From NCBI GenBank assembly GCA_937922805.1, contig CALAJV010000018.1, forward strand, positions 1 to 64,000: a DNA stretch of 64,000 bases. Direction: 5' to 3'. A model generated the notes under the pieces. That model was not told where the DNA came from, searched no databases, and worked only from the letters and a program-made list of their open reading frames with translations. Source of the DNA: an uncultured Acidimicrobiales bacterium. GTDB taxonomy: Bacteria > Actinomycetota > Acidimicrobiia > Acidimicrobiales > SZUA-35. Every line of letters starts with the position of its first letter. The first letter of the stretch is position 1. Made by a program: the position numbers and the translations under genes. Shown here one piece after another: positions 1 through 9,657 of this stretch.

Positions 1-160
1 TTCGTTCGATTTCTTCGAAGGTGACTTCTGGTTCGGGTGTTTGTTCGGCTGGTGCGGGTATTTCTGTTCGTTCGATTTCTTCGAAGGTGACTTCTGGTTC
101 GGGTGTTTGTTCGGCTGGTGCGGGTATTTCTGTTCGTTCGATTTCTTCGAAGGTGACTTC
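1..160 (-). repeat. tandem 66-bp coding repeats
   Basis: Positions 1-66 and 67-132 are identical 66-bp units, and a third copy begins at 133 and diverges after about 28 bp. Each unit encodes 22 residues on the minus strand, beginning PEVTFEEIERTE and continuing IPAPAEQTPE. The array runs off the left edge, so the copy number is unknown. Perfect identity suggests recent expansion or active homogenisation. The period is a multiple of three, so copy changes keep the giant gene in frame. Confidence 0.93.
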
Positions 161-3100
161 GGGTTCGGTCGGTCGGGTTGGGGTAATCGGAACGACGTCT
201 TCTGGCGATTGGACCTCTGGAACTGGAGAGATCTCGGCCGGGGGCTCAGTTTCGGCGGGTTCGTTAACGGTGTCAATTGGGGGCTGTTCGCTTGGTTCGC
301 CAACGGTGCCGCCTGGCGTTTCCTCGGTTGGCTCAGCAACTGTGCCTGCCGGGATATCTTCAGTTAACTCTGGGATCCTAGGCGTTGGTTCGTCGGCCGG
401 TGGAACGTCAGATGGAGCGATCGGTTCGCTGTCTTGATCGTCTTGGGTGGGCGCCACGCCAGGGTCAAGGTCAGGGACGATTACGTTCGGTGGTGAAACT
501 TGAGGTGGATTAAAGTCTGGGACGAATGAGTCATCCTCTGATTCCAAGTACGCGGCATGAAGCGCTTCCAAACCGGGCGAGACTGTCCAGTTATCTGACA
601 GTAGCGCTCCTCGAGCAATCTCGGCAACGGTCCGACTTCTCCGCTCCCCGATCTCTGGATCAGAAGAGGCCGGTTCGCTTGCGTTGTCAACGATAGCCTG
701 GAGAAACGCATTATTCGGAAGGTCAGCTAGCGCTACTCGGGCAAGATCGGCCGCTTCGTCGTTGGAAACTTTGAATGAAAATCCGTTGGTCGAAATAATG
801 TTCGACGTCAGGTCGTCTGGCCGGATATACCGTTGAAGTTGAGGGTCAACACCGGCCTGGTCTCGTTCCTCTTCAATCGAGTCTATGACGTAGCCGTTGT
901 CGTCAATTGACCGGTAGAGGGTGTATCTCTTTGTCACCTCGGCATCGACTGGCCTTTGGGTGTCGCCAGGCATCGAGCCGTTCTCAGATTCCCATTCTTC
1001 AATCTGGAGATCGTAGTTGAAGTTCCGGTCAAGAAACTGCAGCTCGATCGAATCCTGGCGGAATACAGGTAAACCTTTCGGAGTCGTTACGTTGCCGGGA
1101 GAAGTCTGTTGGCCGCCAATATTCAGCCTGTTGGCGACTTGTAGATCAAATGACTTGTTTATGACCTCGATGGTGCCCGTATAGCTGGAGCCCTTGCCCC
1201 CTGGAGCGACCGATATTTCTCGAGTCTGAATTTGGTTGTTGATTGAGTCAATTTGGGTCGGGTCGTATTTGATCGTATCACCAGAGACCTTGCCCTTGAA
1301 TGTCTCGCGTGTGCCTCGAGGGCTGAAACGGCCCGAGTCTTTAAGGACGTTCCACCAATTGAGAGGGAGTTCTGGAGGTGCGGCTCCAGGAGCCGATGAT
1401 GGTGGAGCCGGCGTCCGAGGTAACTGTTGCCTTACTGCTAATTGTTCGTCTTCAGGTTCGGGCTGTGGTGCCGGCACGTACCTATCTGGGGGCGAAAGCG
1501 AAATCGGAGTTTCGTCTACAACGTCTAGTTCCGCAGCGGAAATGGGGTTGTCTTCGTTGTCGTAATAGCCGACCAATTGGCCGTCGTTGGTCCTGCCGAT
1601 GTAGCCGGCCCCGCCAGCTGGGTACTCTCGAATTTCGACCCGATCGATCAAAGGAGAAGTGCCGGTGGCGGCAGGCGGGTTGGCTCCTTCACCTGCTAGT
1701 AACGACGAGGCTGGGTTAGCGTTGGATAGCGACTGTGTTGCGCCGGGAGATGCCGATCCAGGTGAAGAGTTTGTACTCGGCTGAGATTGGGGTCGCGGCG
1801 TCGCAACCGGATTGGTTTGGCTCGGTGTCGAACCTACTGGAGAACTTGCTTGTGGTGGGTTTGGGTTTGACGGGCTAGACGGAGGGTTGGCGTTCGGTTG
1901 TGCGGGTGGGTTTTCCCCACGGCCCGGCAGCTGGAAAAGACTAACATCAACTTTTCCGCCCCCCATCAACTCGAAAAAAGTTGCGTCTTCGATGTATCCA
2001 TTGGTGACGCTGACCTGTCCTGTGGCGATGGCATACCCGCTCTCGGGAAGGTTTCGAGAGTCAGGGTCTCGAGCAACCTGTGTATACGGTCCCTCGAATC
2101 CAGGTATCCAGTCGAACGAACCGACTAGACCAGCGTCTAATCCCTCGACAACATCTGGGAGACCTACCCCTCCGTCACCGTACAAGCCTAGATCGGCCAC
2201 GACATCGCCATAAATTGTCAGGCTGTCCGGGGGAAGATCTAATGCGTCTTCAGGTGGCGTTACATAGCCGTCCGGTCCTACGGTGGAGGATGGCACGATT
2301 GAACGTTGGAAGCTGAGCTGTGAACCAGGCAGCCATGCCCCGAGGGTCGCTTCGGTAGCGCCAAGCTCTCCTGTTAATCCAGTCCGGTACGCTTCGACGT
2401 TGCTGCTTTGCTGGATGATGCCAACCTTTCCGCCATCCATCTCAGGTTCGAACGAATCAGTTGGCAATGGAAGTTCATCCCCTGTGTCTGTACCTGTGTC
2501 GGATACTTCGACACTTCGCATGGCCAGTGGGGATGTGCGATCGGTTGAGCTCGTATATCGCAGCACTTCGACCGGAAGGAACCTGGGGATCTTCCCGGAG
2601 GTAGCCGTAACAGTCTCGTTGGCGGTCATCAGGGACGGAAGATCAGTTTCTCCTTCAGAAACCTCTTCAGACATTCCGGCTGCTCTGCTCTCATGAAGAT
2701 GCTCAGCAAGAGGCAACCTTGGATCCATAAAGCTATTCAGAGGCCGGGATAGAATTGCGGCCGCTTCGGCGATCTCTGCCTCGTTGAAGCCGCCGTTTTC
2801 GAAACGGTTGTTCGCAAGTGCTTGTAATGCTTCATTGTCGGTGAAGCGGGCAGGATCGGAGTCGATTACTTGTCTTGCCCGTTCAGCAACCCGTTCCTCT
2901 ACGCCGGTGTAGCTAATACTTGGATCCTCGCCAGTAATGGTTATGGCGTTGTGCTCTGGGTGGCCTGGGAACTCCTCGACAAAGATCTGTAAAACTGGAA
3001 TGCCGGGAATTACCTCGCCAGCTTGCTCCCGAGGGGCTGAACCTCGGATAACGCCGCCGTGAACAGAAAGGTTATCTTGGGGCGGATCCGGGTCGTATGG

Positions 3101-6067
3101 AATTTCACGAGTCCCTACTTCGATTTCCTCGAGGTCAAGTTCTGGGATTTCCCGAATGATCGTTTCTTCGCCCACATTCTGTTCGCCCGAGTCTGGAACT
3201 AGTTGTTCAAGCGGAGGGGCGGCAGCCGGATCGGCATCAATTTGGTTCAACGCAGGCGTTCCCTGCTCTGCGGCGGGAGGCAAATTTTGCTCTGCAAACA
3301 GTGGATCTGCGGGCTGGGGCAACGTCGAATCGATTGGAATCGCCACCGGGTCAGCTTGGGCTGGTATGGCCTCGGCTTCAGGGGTAGGAGTGGTGAGGGT
3401 CAGGCGATTCGGCGTTCCGAAGTGATCCCATATGGTGGTTTCGCCAGTCTCTGGGTCCTCGTAGGCCCAGTCCCCGCGTTCGTTCCACATCCTAGCGCCA
3501 GTCGGAACACCGTCCGGGGGCGTCTCGTTTCGGTACACCCAGGATCCTTCTCGTTCTGGGTCACGAACTGCGATCACGTCATCAGGGAGGCCAGAAAACA
3601 GATCTTCCGTCGTCTCTGCTGGCTCTTCAGCTAGTGGTTCGTAGTCGGCTGGAATTTCCACCAACTCACTTTGAATCGGAGCGGCGGATGGGCCGGTGTT
3701 ATTTAACGTCGGTTGCTGATTATTGCTAGTTGGTAGCGAAGCGACTATGTCTCCGTTGGTGAGGTCGGCTTGTTCGGTGCCGGTTTCGAGCGTTCCTCCG
3801 GTGTCGGCTGTGCTGCCGGATGGTGTGTCGGTGTTGATTGGTGTGCCGAAGGCGTCGTTGTCGGTGTCGGTGGTGTCGGTGTTTGGTCGGTTTGATTCGA
3901 TGAGGTCGGTTGTTGTTGCTGAGTCGATTGGTGTTAGGCCGCGTGTGTTGATGTCGAATGTGTCTTCGTTGTTTTGGCTTGCGAGTTCGGCGGCATTAGT
4001 TGTTGCAGTATCAGCGGCTGCTTGTGTTGAGTCAGGACCGTCAGCGTCGATTGGTGTGCCGAAGGCGTCGTAGTTGGCGTCGGTGTCGGTGTCGGTGTCG
4101 GGTTGATTGTTGCCGCCGACGAGGGCGCCGATGCTGGCGTTGGCGTCTGTATTCGTGTCGGTGTCGGTGTCAGCGTCAATTGGGGTGCCGAAGGCGTCGT
4201 AGCTTGTCTCGGTATCGGTGGATGTCTCGTTTGCATCTGCGATCGGCGAGATGGAATCAATTGTTTGCGTCGGCCCGGAAGAGACAACCCCGTTGGTTGG
4301 AGTCGGAGGCTCGTAAGGAGCCAAGAAAAGGGCGTCAGGAGCGCCTTCCAGATCCTTGAAGCCATCTGGTGCCTCCTCAGGAGGTTCTTCGTCTTCTGAC
4401 CCTAGTGTCACGCTAATAGATGCGCCATCGAAAACAATCGCTGACGAACCGTCATCAAAATCTACAATCCGGCCTCCCTCGGGAATAGGCCCCCCAAAGG
4501 TGTCCTCTACTAACGCTTCGTACTCAACGTCGACTCCGTCAACCATGTAAGAGTCACTAAGTTCGGCAATCTCTTCGAACTGTCTGTCTTCAAGATCAAC
4601 TGCTCGGTCGGCGAGCTCATCGTCTTCGATTTGATGTTGAGCAGCAAGCGCTGCGACCTGTTCAGGCGTTGTTGAAGGTTGGCTTTGAAGCGCAGCCAGT
4701 TCCTGCGCTTGGCGAGTTTCGATAGCTGCTTGTTCAGCATAAACAGCAGCTTGTTGTCGATCATGAAGAGCGTGAAGCTCAGAAATTTCTTCGTTGCGCT
4801 CAGCTTGAAGATCATCAAAAACTGAAGGCTGAATGTCGTAGATCTGACCGTCAACTTCAACAAACCGGGCCGGAACCTCAACAACATCTGCATCGGCCTG
4901 CGACTTGTCTGCGTCATCTAATGCAGGAATCTCAACAATTGCGAGGTCAGGAATGTCCTCCGTAAGTTCGGCGAGCTCAACATCAGGATCGCTACTGGCT
5001 TGGGCTTGGTCGTCGGCTCGTTGGTTTGAGGCGTCGGCTTCTGCTTGGGTGTCGAAGGTGTTGCCGAATCGGTCTGTGTGATTGTCGGTGTCGGTGTTGT
5101 TGGTGTTGCCGCCGACGAGGGCGCCGATGCTGTCGTTGGCGTTGGCGTTGGCGTTGGTATCGGTGTCGGTGTCGGTGTTGGTTATTGGGTCGCCAAACGG
5201 ATCATAGGAGACAGTTTGGTTGGTGTTTGGGGTTGTGTTGTTTTGTGCGTCGCGTGCGGCTTGGGCTTGGTCGTCGGCTCGTTGGTTTGAGGCGTCGGCT
5301 TCTGCTTGGGTGTCGAAGGTGTTGCCGAATCGGTCTGTGTGATCGTCGGTGTCGGTGTCGGTGTCGGTGTTGTTGTTGCCGCCGACGAGAGCGCCGATGC
5401 TCGCATTGGCTCCGCTGTTCGAGCTTGACGTGTCTTGTTGCGACGTATCAGTATCAGTTTCAGAGCCGAACACGGCATCGAAGTTGTCAGACAAACCATT
5501 CGCTTCGAAATAGTCAACCGAAGTATCGGCGACCTCATTCTCAAAATCTGAAGTCTCATTGTCGTTGGAGTTTGACCCAGAACTCTGGTCGTTGGTTGTG
5601 CTAGAGATTGTTGGACCTATCCCACCAAACGCATCGAGGCTTTCATAACTGTCATCGGTCGTGTTTGACCCAGTGTTATTTGATCCGGTGTTATTTGATC
5701 CGGTGTCTGTATATCCACCGTCAGGGCTACTGCTAGCTGACGTGTTGTTATCTCCGCCACCTCCAAAATCGCTGCCGCTATTGCCGGAGCTATTGTCGTT
5801 GCCGCTGCCCGCACTCTCGTTTCCAGAGTCAGAATTCGTGTTGTCTTCTGGTCGGTCGCCGTCTTCGCTAACACTGCCGCTAATAGAACCACCAGGAGCG
5901 CCGACCGCTGGCAGCGTCAGCCCGCCGATTCCGATGCCAGTAAGAACTGCCGAGGAAAAGATCAGCTTCCGACCGCGTCGAATCCACTTTGAAGATGTCT
6001 CGCCTCTGTCGGTGGCGCACCTATCACAAAGTGCGCTAACACAAAAACAATCAACTGATCTACGCAT
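1..6067 (-). CDS. giant secreted repeat-rich protein, 3' end beyond the window
   Basis: The minus strand is open without a stop from the ATG at 6067 to position 2, at least 2022 codons, and continues past the left edge. AGGTGG lies about 7 nt before the ATG. Residues 1-34 form a long Cys- and Arg-containing n-region. Residues 35-56 are hydrophobic, with a likely signal-peptidase site after Ala57 (AVGA). Then come an Asn/Ser/Gly/Asp-rich region (58-190), Thr-Asp repeat modules (about 220-365), an acidic helical stretch rich in Gln/Glu/Ala (about 410-510), further YDAFGTP modules (about 620-750), a Trp-rich segment (about 842-890) and two predicted beta-rich regions (about 1157-1382 and 1620-1705). 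Pro-rich linkers separate these, and a Pro/Glu/Thr repeat tail starts near 1870. I do not recognise the family. Secretion is inferred from the N-terminus. A surface or matrix role is a guess. Whether a wall anchor follows lies outside the window. Confidence 0.85.
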   Translation of the reverse strand, partial: MRRSVDCFCVSALCDRCATDRGETSSKWIRRGRKLIFSSAVLTGIGIGGLTLPAVGAPGGSISGSVSEDGDRPEDNTNSDSGNESAGSGNDNSSGNSGSDFGGGGDNNTSASSSPDGGYTDTGSNNTGSNNTGSNTTDDSYESLDAFGGIGPTISSTTNDQSSGSNSNDNETSDFENEVADTSVDYFEANGLSDNFDAVFGSETDTDTSQQDTSSSNSGANASIGALVGGNNNTDTDTDTDDHTDRFGNTFDTQAEADASNQRADDQAQAARDAQNNTTPNTNQTVSYDPFGDPITNTDTDTDTNANANANDSIGALVGGNTNNTDTDNHTDRFGNTFDTQAEADASNQRADDQAQASSDPDVELAELTEDIPDLAIVEIPALDDADKSQADADVVEVPARFVEVDGQIYDIQPSVFDDLQAERNEEISELHALHDRQQAAVYAEQAAIETRQAQELAALQSQPSTTPEQVAALAAQHQIEDDELADRAVDLEDRQFEEIAELSDSYMVDGVDVEYEALVEDTFGGPIPEGGRIVDFDDGSSAIVFDGASISVTLGSEDEEPPEEAPDGFKDLEGAPDALFLAPYEPPTPTNGVVSSGPTQTIDSISPIADANETSTDTETSYDAFGTPIDADTDTDTNTDANASIGALVGGNNQPDTDTDTDANYDAFGTPIDADGPDSTQAAADTATTNAAELASQNNEDTFDINTRGLTPIDSATTTDLIESNRPNTDTTDTDNDAFGTPINTDTPSGSTADTGGTLETGTEQADLTNGDIVASLPTSNNQQPTLNNTGPSAAPIQSELVEIPADYEPLAEEPAETTEDLFSGLPDDVIAVRDPEREGSWVYRNETPPDGVPTGARMWNERGDWAYEDPETGETTIWDHFGTPNRLTLTTPTPEAEAIPAQADPVAIPIDSTLPQPADPLFAEQNLPPAAEQGTPALNQIDADPAAAPPLEQLVPDSGEQNVGEETIIREIPELDLEEIEVGTREIPYDPDPPQDNLSVHGGVIRGSAPREQAGEVIPGIPVLQIFVEEFPGHPEHNAITITGEDPSISYTGVEERVAERARQVIDSDPARFTDNEALQALANNRFENGGFNEAEIAEAAAILSRPLNSFMDPRLPLAEHLHESRAAGMSEEVSEGETDLPSLMTANETVTATSGKIPRFLPVEVLRYTSSTDRTSPLAMRSVEVSDTGTDTGDELPLPTDSFEPEMDGGKVGIIQQSSNVEAYRTGLTGELGATEATLGAWLPGSQLSFQRSIVPSSTVGPDGYVTPPEDALDLPPDSLTIYGDVVADLGLYGDGGVGLPDVVEGLDAGLVGSFDWIPGFEGPYTQVARDPDSRNLPESGYAIATGQVSVTNGYIEDATFFELMGGGKVDVSLFQLPGRGENPPAQPNANPPSSPSNPNPPQASSPVGSTPSQTNPVATPRPQSQPSTNSSPGSASPGATQSLSNANPASSLLAGEGANPPAATGTSPLIDRVEIREYPAGGAGYIGRTNDGQLVGYYDNEDNPISAAELDVVDETPISLSPPDRYVPAPQPEPEDEQLAVRQQLPRTPAPPSSAPGAAPPELPLNWWNVLKDSGRFSPRGTRETFKGKVSGDTIKYDPTQIDSINNQIQTREISVAPGGKGSSYTGTIEVINKSFDLQVANRLNIGGQQTSPGNVTTPKGLPVFRQDSIELQFLDRNFNYDLQIEEWESENGSMPGDTQRPVDAEVTKRYTLYRSIDDNGYVIDSIEEERDQAGVDPQLQRYIRPDDLTSNIISTNGFSFKVSNDEAADLARVALADLPNNAFLQAIVDNASEPASSDPEIGERRSRTVAEIARGALLSDNWTVSPGLEALHAAYLESEDDSFVPDFNPPQVSPPNVIVPDLDPGVAPTQDDQDSEPIAPSDVPPADEPTPRIPELTEDIPAGTVAEPTEETPGGTVGEPSEQPPIDTVNEPAETEPPAEISPVPEVQSPEDVVPITPTRPTEPEVTFEEIERTEIPAPAEQTPEPEVTFEEIERTEIPAPAEQTPEPEVTFEEIER
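3835..4205 (-). repeat. YDAFGTP / Thr-Asp repeat modules
   Basis: Three copies of a segment encoding (Y/N)DAFGTPI(D/N) occur near 3835-3865, 4045-4075 and 4175-4202. Two of them are joined by GTCGGT hexanucleotide runs that encode alternating Thr-Asp, with a SIGALVGGN segment between. They lie inside the giant reading frame and keep the frame. These acidic Thr-Asp runs could bind cations, but that is inference only. Confidence 0.8.
4997..5343 (-). repeat. perfect 86-bp direct repeat pair
   Basis: Positions 4997-5082 and 5258-5343 are identical over 86 bp and 261 bp apart, an in-frame distance. They encode HTDRFGNTFDTQAEAD followed by ASNQRADDQAQA. Each is bordered by GTCGGT hexanucleotide runs (Thr-Asp repeats) and a SIGALVGGN segment. 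Recombination between the copies would remove or add 87 codons without shifting the frame. Confidence 0.93.
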
Positions 6068-6089
6068 CCAAGACCCACCTTTGAACGGC

Positions 6090-6117
6090 TATATAAGTAC
6101 GTTAAACAAATTTCTAA
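6090..6117 (-). promoter_or_regulatory. possible promoter of the giant secreted-protein gene
   Basis: On the minus strand a TTAGAA element (6112-6117) is followed after 16 bp by TATATA (6090-6095), 22 bp before the ATG at 6067. The -10 match is good and the -35 is weak. It sits in the 332-bp divergent intergenic region 6068-6399. I see no further gene or convincing operator in that region, only the ribosome binding site of the downstream plus-strand gene at its right end. Confidence 0.35.
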
Positions 6118-6399
6118 AGCATTCGTAACACATTCTGACCCACCGTCAAATGCTATTTCCGGGTAAGCGACACGCTCAACCCGTGAAACGAACATAGCTC
6201 AACGAGCGGCCCTATTTCAACTACCGAGTGAAATTGGGGCAAACAAGGCACTGTTTGCCTGTTCTAGAGCACAGCGTGTTGACAAGAAATTCAGTGACGG
6301 TAAAGGGAGAATTCGGCTATTTGTCTCGAGTTCAACCAGGTCAACTGGCATCCCACCGAGGTCGGTTCTAGCCTGTGGAGATCCATTAGGAGGAACAGC

Positions 6400-7725
6400 G
6401 TGAACTTTGCCGTCCCGGCTGAAATACAACAACTACTTCAAGATCTCGACAACTTCATCGCCGATGAGATCAAACCGCTTGAGCGGCAGGATGACAACAT
6501 TCGCTTTTTCGATCACCGCCGTGAGTACGCTCGAACTGACTTCGATCGAGACGGCTGGCCGAACGCAGAGTGGGAAGCTCTCCTCGCTGAAATGAGACGA
6601 CGAGCCGACGCCGCCGGATTCTTGCGCTACCACCTTCCAGCAAAGTTTGGTGGCATGGACGGAACCAACGTTGGTATGGCAATCGTCCGCGAACACCTGG
6701 CGGCAAAAGGTCTCGGATTGCATAACGATCTTCAAAACGAAAGTTCGATCGTCGGCAACTTTCCGACTGTTCTGATGATGGATCTATACGGGACCGAGAC
6801 ACAGAAGCAGTTTTGGATCGATCGTATGCTGAACGGAAAAGCACGAATCGGATTCGGTCTAACCGAACCACTGCATGGTTCTGACGCCACATGGATGGAG
6901 ACTACGGCATACAGCGATGGCGCTGAATGGGTAATCAACGGAGCGAAGCGTTGGAACACAGGAATGCACGCCGCCACCCACGACTACATCTTTGCCAGAA
7001 CTTCGGGTCAACCCGGTGACGGAGACGGAATCAGTTGCTTTATTGTCCCGGTCGAAACCGACGGCTTCAACGTCGAGTTCATGTGGTGGACCTTCAACAT
7101 GCCAACTGATCATGCAGAGGTAACCCTTCAAGACGTCCGTGTCGGAGGCGACACAATTCTTGGTGACGAAGGCCGCGGCCTAGCCGTAGCTCAAACGTTC
7201 GTGCATGAGAACCGCATACGTCAAGCTGCGTCAAGTTTGGGCGCCGCTCAATACTGCATCGATGAATCAGTCAAATATTCTCGAGAACGAAAGCCATTCG
7301 GGAAACCACTTTCGATCAACCAGGCAGTTCAGTGGCCATTAGCTGAGATGCACACCGAAGCAGAAATGATTCGGCAATTAGTTCGAAAGACTGCTTGGGA
7401 AATGGACGAAGGTACTGACCCAACGCTGATTTCGGACAAGGTAGCAATGTGTAATTATCGAGCTAATCGACTAGTGTGCGAAGCCGCCGATCAAGCGATG
7501 CAAACCCATGGCGGACTCGGCTACAGCAGGCATATGCCTTTCGAACACATTTACCGCCACCATCGTCGATATCGAATCACCGAAGGGTCAGAAGAAATCC
7601 AAATCCGGCGAGTGGCACAGTTTCTGTTCGGTTTTGCTGGCCCGCGAGCGGAATCACTTGGACCCAGCTTTGCCAGTCGGTTCAATTCTGTGCAGCGAGA
7701 AGAACCGGCTAGTTGGTTAGATTGA
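6400..7725 (+). CDS. acyl-CoA dehydrogenase family protein
   Basis: This 441-residue protein has the acyl-CoA dehydrogenase fold: an alpha-helical N-terminal domain, a middle beta domain with GFGLTEPLHGSDA near residue 150 (FAD/substrate contacts), and a C-terminal helical bundle with QTHGGLGYSRHMP and ITEGSEEIQIRR. It would oxidise an acyl-CoA thioester at the alpha-beta bond and pass electrons to ETF. The start is GTG at 6400, chosen because TAGGAGGA lies just upstream. Length is slightly above the usual 380-400 residues, similar to the ACAD10/11 branch. It is monocistronic here, divergent from the giant gene and convergent with trmI. The substrate cannot be told from sequence. Confidence 0.92.
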   Translation: MNFAVPAEIQQLLQDLDNFIADEIKPLERQDDNIRFFDHRREYARTDFDRDGWPNAEWEALLAEMRRRADAAGFLRYHLPAKFGGMDGTNVGMAIVREHLAAKGLGLHNDLQNESSIVGNFPTVLMMDLYGTETQKQFWIDRMLNGKARIGFGLTEPLHGSDATWMETTAYSDGAEWVINGAKRWNTGMHAATHDYIFARTSGQPGDGDGISCFIVPVETDGFNVEFMWWTFNMPTDHAEVTLQDVRVGGDTILGDEGRGLAVAQTFVHENRIRQAASSLGAAQYCIDESVKYSRERKPFGKPLSINQAVQWPLAEMHTEAEMIRQLVRKTAWEMDEGTDPTLISDKVAMCNYRANRLVCEAADQAMQTHGGLGYSRHMPFEHIYRHHRRYRITEGSEEIQIRRVAQFLFGFAGPRAESLGPSFASRFNSVQREEPASWLD

Positions 7726-7777
7726 GTTAGCTCTCGTCTCAGATGTCGCTAGCAGGTCCGTGCTTTGCAGCTGGCCA

Positions 7778-8572
7778 CTAACTGTTCAGAAGCCTTGCCG
7801 TTGTTAGGAAACCGGTGTGAGCGACCATTCTGTGATCGGGGCGTACAGCTTTGCCATCGATATGCCACGACCGGTTGAGTACCTCGGTCGTCGACAATTC
7901 GGAAAATCCCGTATGTTTAAGCGCAGTCCGTACTTGAGTGACTTGGGTGATCGATGGACTATAAGAAAGAAAGATACCGCCGGCGCGAAGTACTGGTGGT
8001 AAATGAGGAACAACGTTCCACGGCTCTGGCAAGTCCAGAACAACTCGATCGACGTTGCGCTCATCGATAGGTTCGTAGCTGTCACGGATCTGAACATCGT
8101 AGCGATCCACGACATCGTGGCCCAAGAATTTGGCGACGTTCTTTTGAGCACGGGACGCGAAATCTTCTCTGACCTCGTAACCGACGATCGTCGCTCCAGC
8201 CCGAAGCATCCCCATTGACAACGCTCCGGAACCAACACCGGATTCGAAGACCTTCATGCCTGGCCCTATGTCAGCCATCATGAGGATCGGACCGATATCT
8301 TTCGGGTAGATAACTTGAGCTCCCCGGGGCATCTCGAGGATGTAGTCGCTCAGCGTCGGTCGGTAAACGCGAAAGGCCTGGCCCCGAGTTGAAGACGCAT
8401 GAGTCCCCTCAGGCTGTCCAATAATATTGTCGTGAGGTACTACCCCAGCGTGGGTTCCGAACTCGGTCCCAGTCGCAAGCTCAACCAAGTAACGCCGCGA
8501 CTTTTGATCGACTAAAAGAACGAGATCACCGTCTTGTAAGAGGCTTGCCGGTGCCGGATCTTCTGTTGTCAT
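7778..8572 (-). CDS. trmI: tRNA (adenine-58-N1)-methyltransferase
   Basis: This 264-residue protein matches TrmI, which uses S-adenosylmethionine to make m1A58 in the tRNA T-loop. Visible marks are a small N-terminal beta domain (about residues 10-70), the SAM-binding FESGVGSGALSMGM near residue 110, and the catalytic-region DLPEPWNVV. It is the last gene of a three-gene minus-strand operon, and its start overlaps the end of ttuA by 4 bp. In many actinobacteria trmI sits beside proteasome genes. Here it follows tRNA thiolation genes acting four nucleotides away in the same loop, which supports a functional link. Confidence 0.93.
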   Translation of the reverse strand: MTTEDPAPASLLQDGDLVLLVDQKSRRYLVELATGTEFGTHAGVVPHDNIIGQPEGTHASSTRGQAFRVYRPTLSDYILEMPRGAQVIYPKDIGPILMMADIGPGMKVFESGVGSGALSMGMLRAGATIVGYEVREDFASRAQKNVAKFLGHDVVDRYDVQIRDSYEPIDERNVDRVVLDLPEPWNVVPHLPPVLRAGGIFLSYSPSITQVTQVRTALKHTGFSELSTTEVLNRSWHIDGKAVRPDHRMVAHTGFLTTARLLNS

Positions 8573-9657
8573 GAGTCCGCCTCTGATACGTTGGTGCGAC
8601 TGACAGCGCTAGCGGACTTCCGTTGTTTCTGCGTGAGCTTGACCGGGACTGGTTCAGCCGCCGAAGCCTTTTCGACCAGTCGACAAAAAGCGCAAATTTC
8701 CGACTCTGCCGGACTTCCGCAACGGCTACACGTCGACAGCGAGGCCACCTCTGACGCAAGTGATACGCCCTGTTCTCCACCCGAAGTAGCTTCACTCTCC
8801 GACTCGGGAAATGTGCTAGCTGCTCCCCCGATGTCAGCGTTTTCGCTCTCCAGCGTCGCTCCCCCGATTAGGCTTGGAGCGGCCCGTTTCAAATAGCCAA
8901 AGTAGAAATCGCTCTTTGACCCGGGCGACTTTTTTTCAAGATCGTTCAGAATTTCTTTGTACTGCAGGTGCTTGTTGCCAGCAGCCATTGGACACTCTTC
9001 GACGAGGTAGTCAATGTTGCGAAGGACACAGTACGCCGCTGTTTCACGCTCGGTGAGCCTTACTAGAGGCTTTACTTTCTTAGGAAACCCGTGGCCGCTT
9101 GGAAGTACTGGCGCTTGGCGGCGTAGATACTGAACTTGCCACCTCATCACGTTTCCGTAAAGCACGGCAGCTTCGTCATCCAAGTTGTGGCCGGTCACCA
9201 AAACGTCGTACCCGCCAGCGATTGTCTCGGAGTCAAACAGGTGCCGCTTCGACATCCCACACGCTGAGCACGGAACTCGCTTAGTGACCGCTGCTGCGGT
9301 CGGCACGTCGTATCCGTAGTCATTTCGAAGATCGACTTGGCGCAACGTGAGTTGTCTGCTCTCAGCGAACCGTTGAGCGTATGAACCAGAACTTTCCGAA
9401 TACTCACCGATGCCAAGACCTATGTAGAGCCCGTCGACATCAAATCCAAGTTCAACCAGTAGATCCCAAATCGCCAAACTATCTTTGCCGCCAGAGACAG
9501 CAACGAGCACTCGGTCTGTCGGTTTGAGCATTCCGAAGTCCTTAATCGCTTTTTCGGTTTGCTGCCTGCAGTATCGAAGAAAGTGATCTTGACAGAAGTT
9601 GGCGTTGTGTCGGCGTATATCTATGATCGCTGGCTCTTTACAGACACGGCATTTCAA
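8569..9657 (-). CDS. ttuA: tRNA-5-methyluridine(54) 2-sulfurtransferase, TtuA type
   Basis: This 362-residue PP-loop ATPase would adenylate and thiolate U54/T54 of tRNA. Visible features are an N-terminal zinc finger (C3, C6, C22, H25), the PP-loop SGGKDS at 55-60, GHNLDDEAA near 156-164, and cysteines 130, 133 and 222, which match the three that hold the [4Fe-4S] cluster in Thermus TtuA. A C-terminal zinc ribbon (CSRCG and CAFC, about 311-326) follows an unusual Ser/Glu/Gly-rich linker (about 268-308), so the protein is longer than the roughly 320 residues usual. The start is TTG at 9657, overlapping the ttuB stop by 4 bp, which suggests translational coupling. Confidence 0.88.
   Translation of the reverse strand: MKCRVCKEPAIIDIRRHNANFCQDHFLRYCRQQTEKAIKDFGMLKPTDRVLVAVSGGKDSLAIWDLLVELGFDVDGLYIGLGIGEYSESSGSYAQRFAESRQLTLRQVDLRNDYGYDVPTAAAVTKRVPCSACGMSKRHLFDSETIAGGYDVLVTGHNLDDEAAVLYGNVMRWQVQYLRRQAPVLPSGHGFPKKVKPLVRLTERETAAYCVLRNIDYLVEECPMAAGNKHLQYKEILNDLEKKSPGSKSDFYFGYLKRAAPSLIGGATLESENADIGGAASTFPESESEATSGGEQGVSLASEVASLSTCSRCGSPAESEICAFCRLVEKASAAEPVPVKLTQKQRKSASAVSRTNVSEADS

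Noticed and set aside
1..132. Tandem repeats considered as a CRISPR array
   Set aside because: The units are 66 bp, identical throughout with no unique spacers, in frame with a long protein-coding gene, and no cas genes are present.
21..5604. Several plus-strand ORFs (for example 5026-5604, Arg/Cys-rich) opposite the giant gene
   Set aside because: They are antisense shadows of the repeat-rich minus-strand frame; their odd Arg/Cys or Phe/Gly composition is what reading coding repeats backwards produces.
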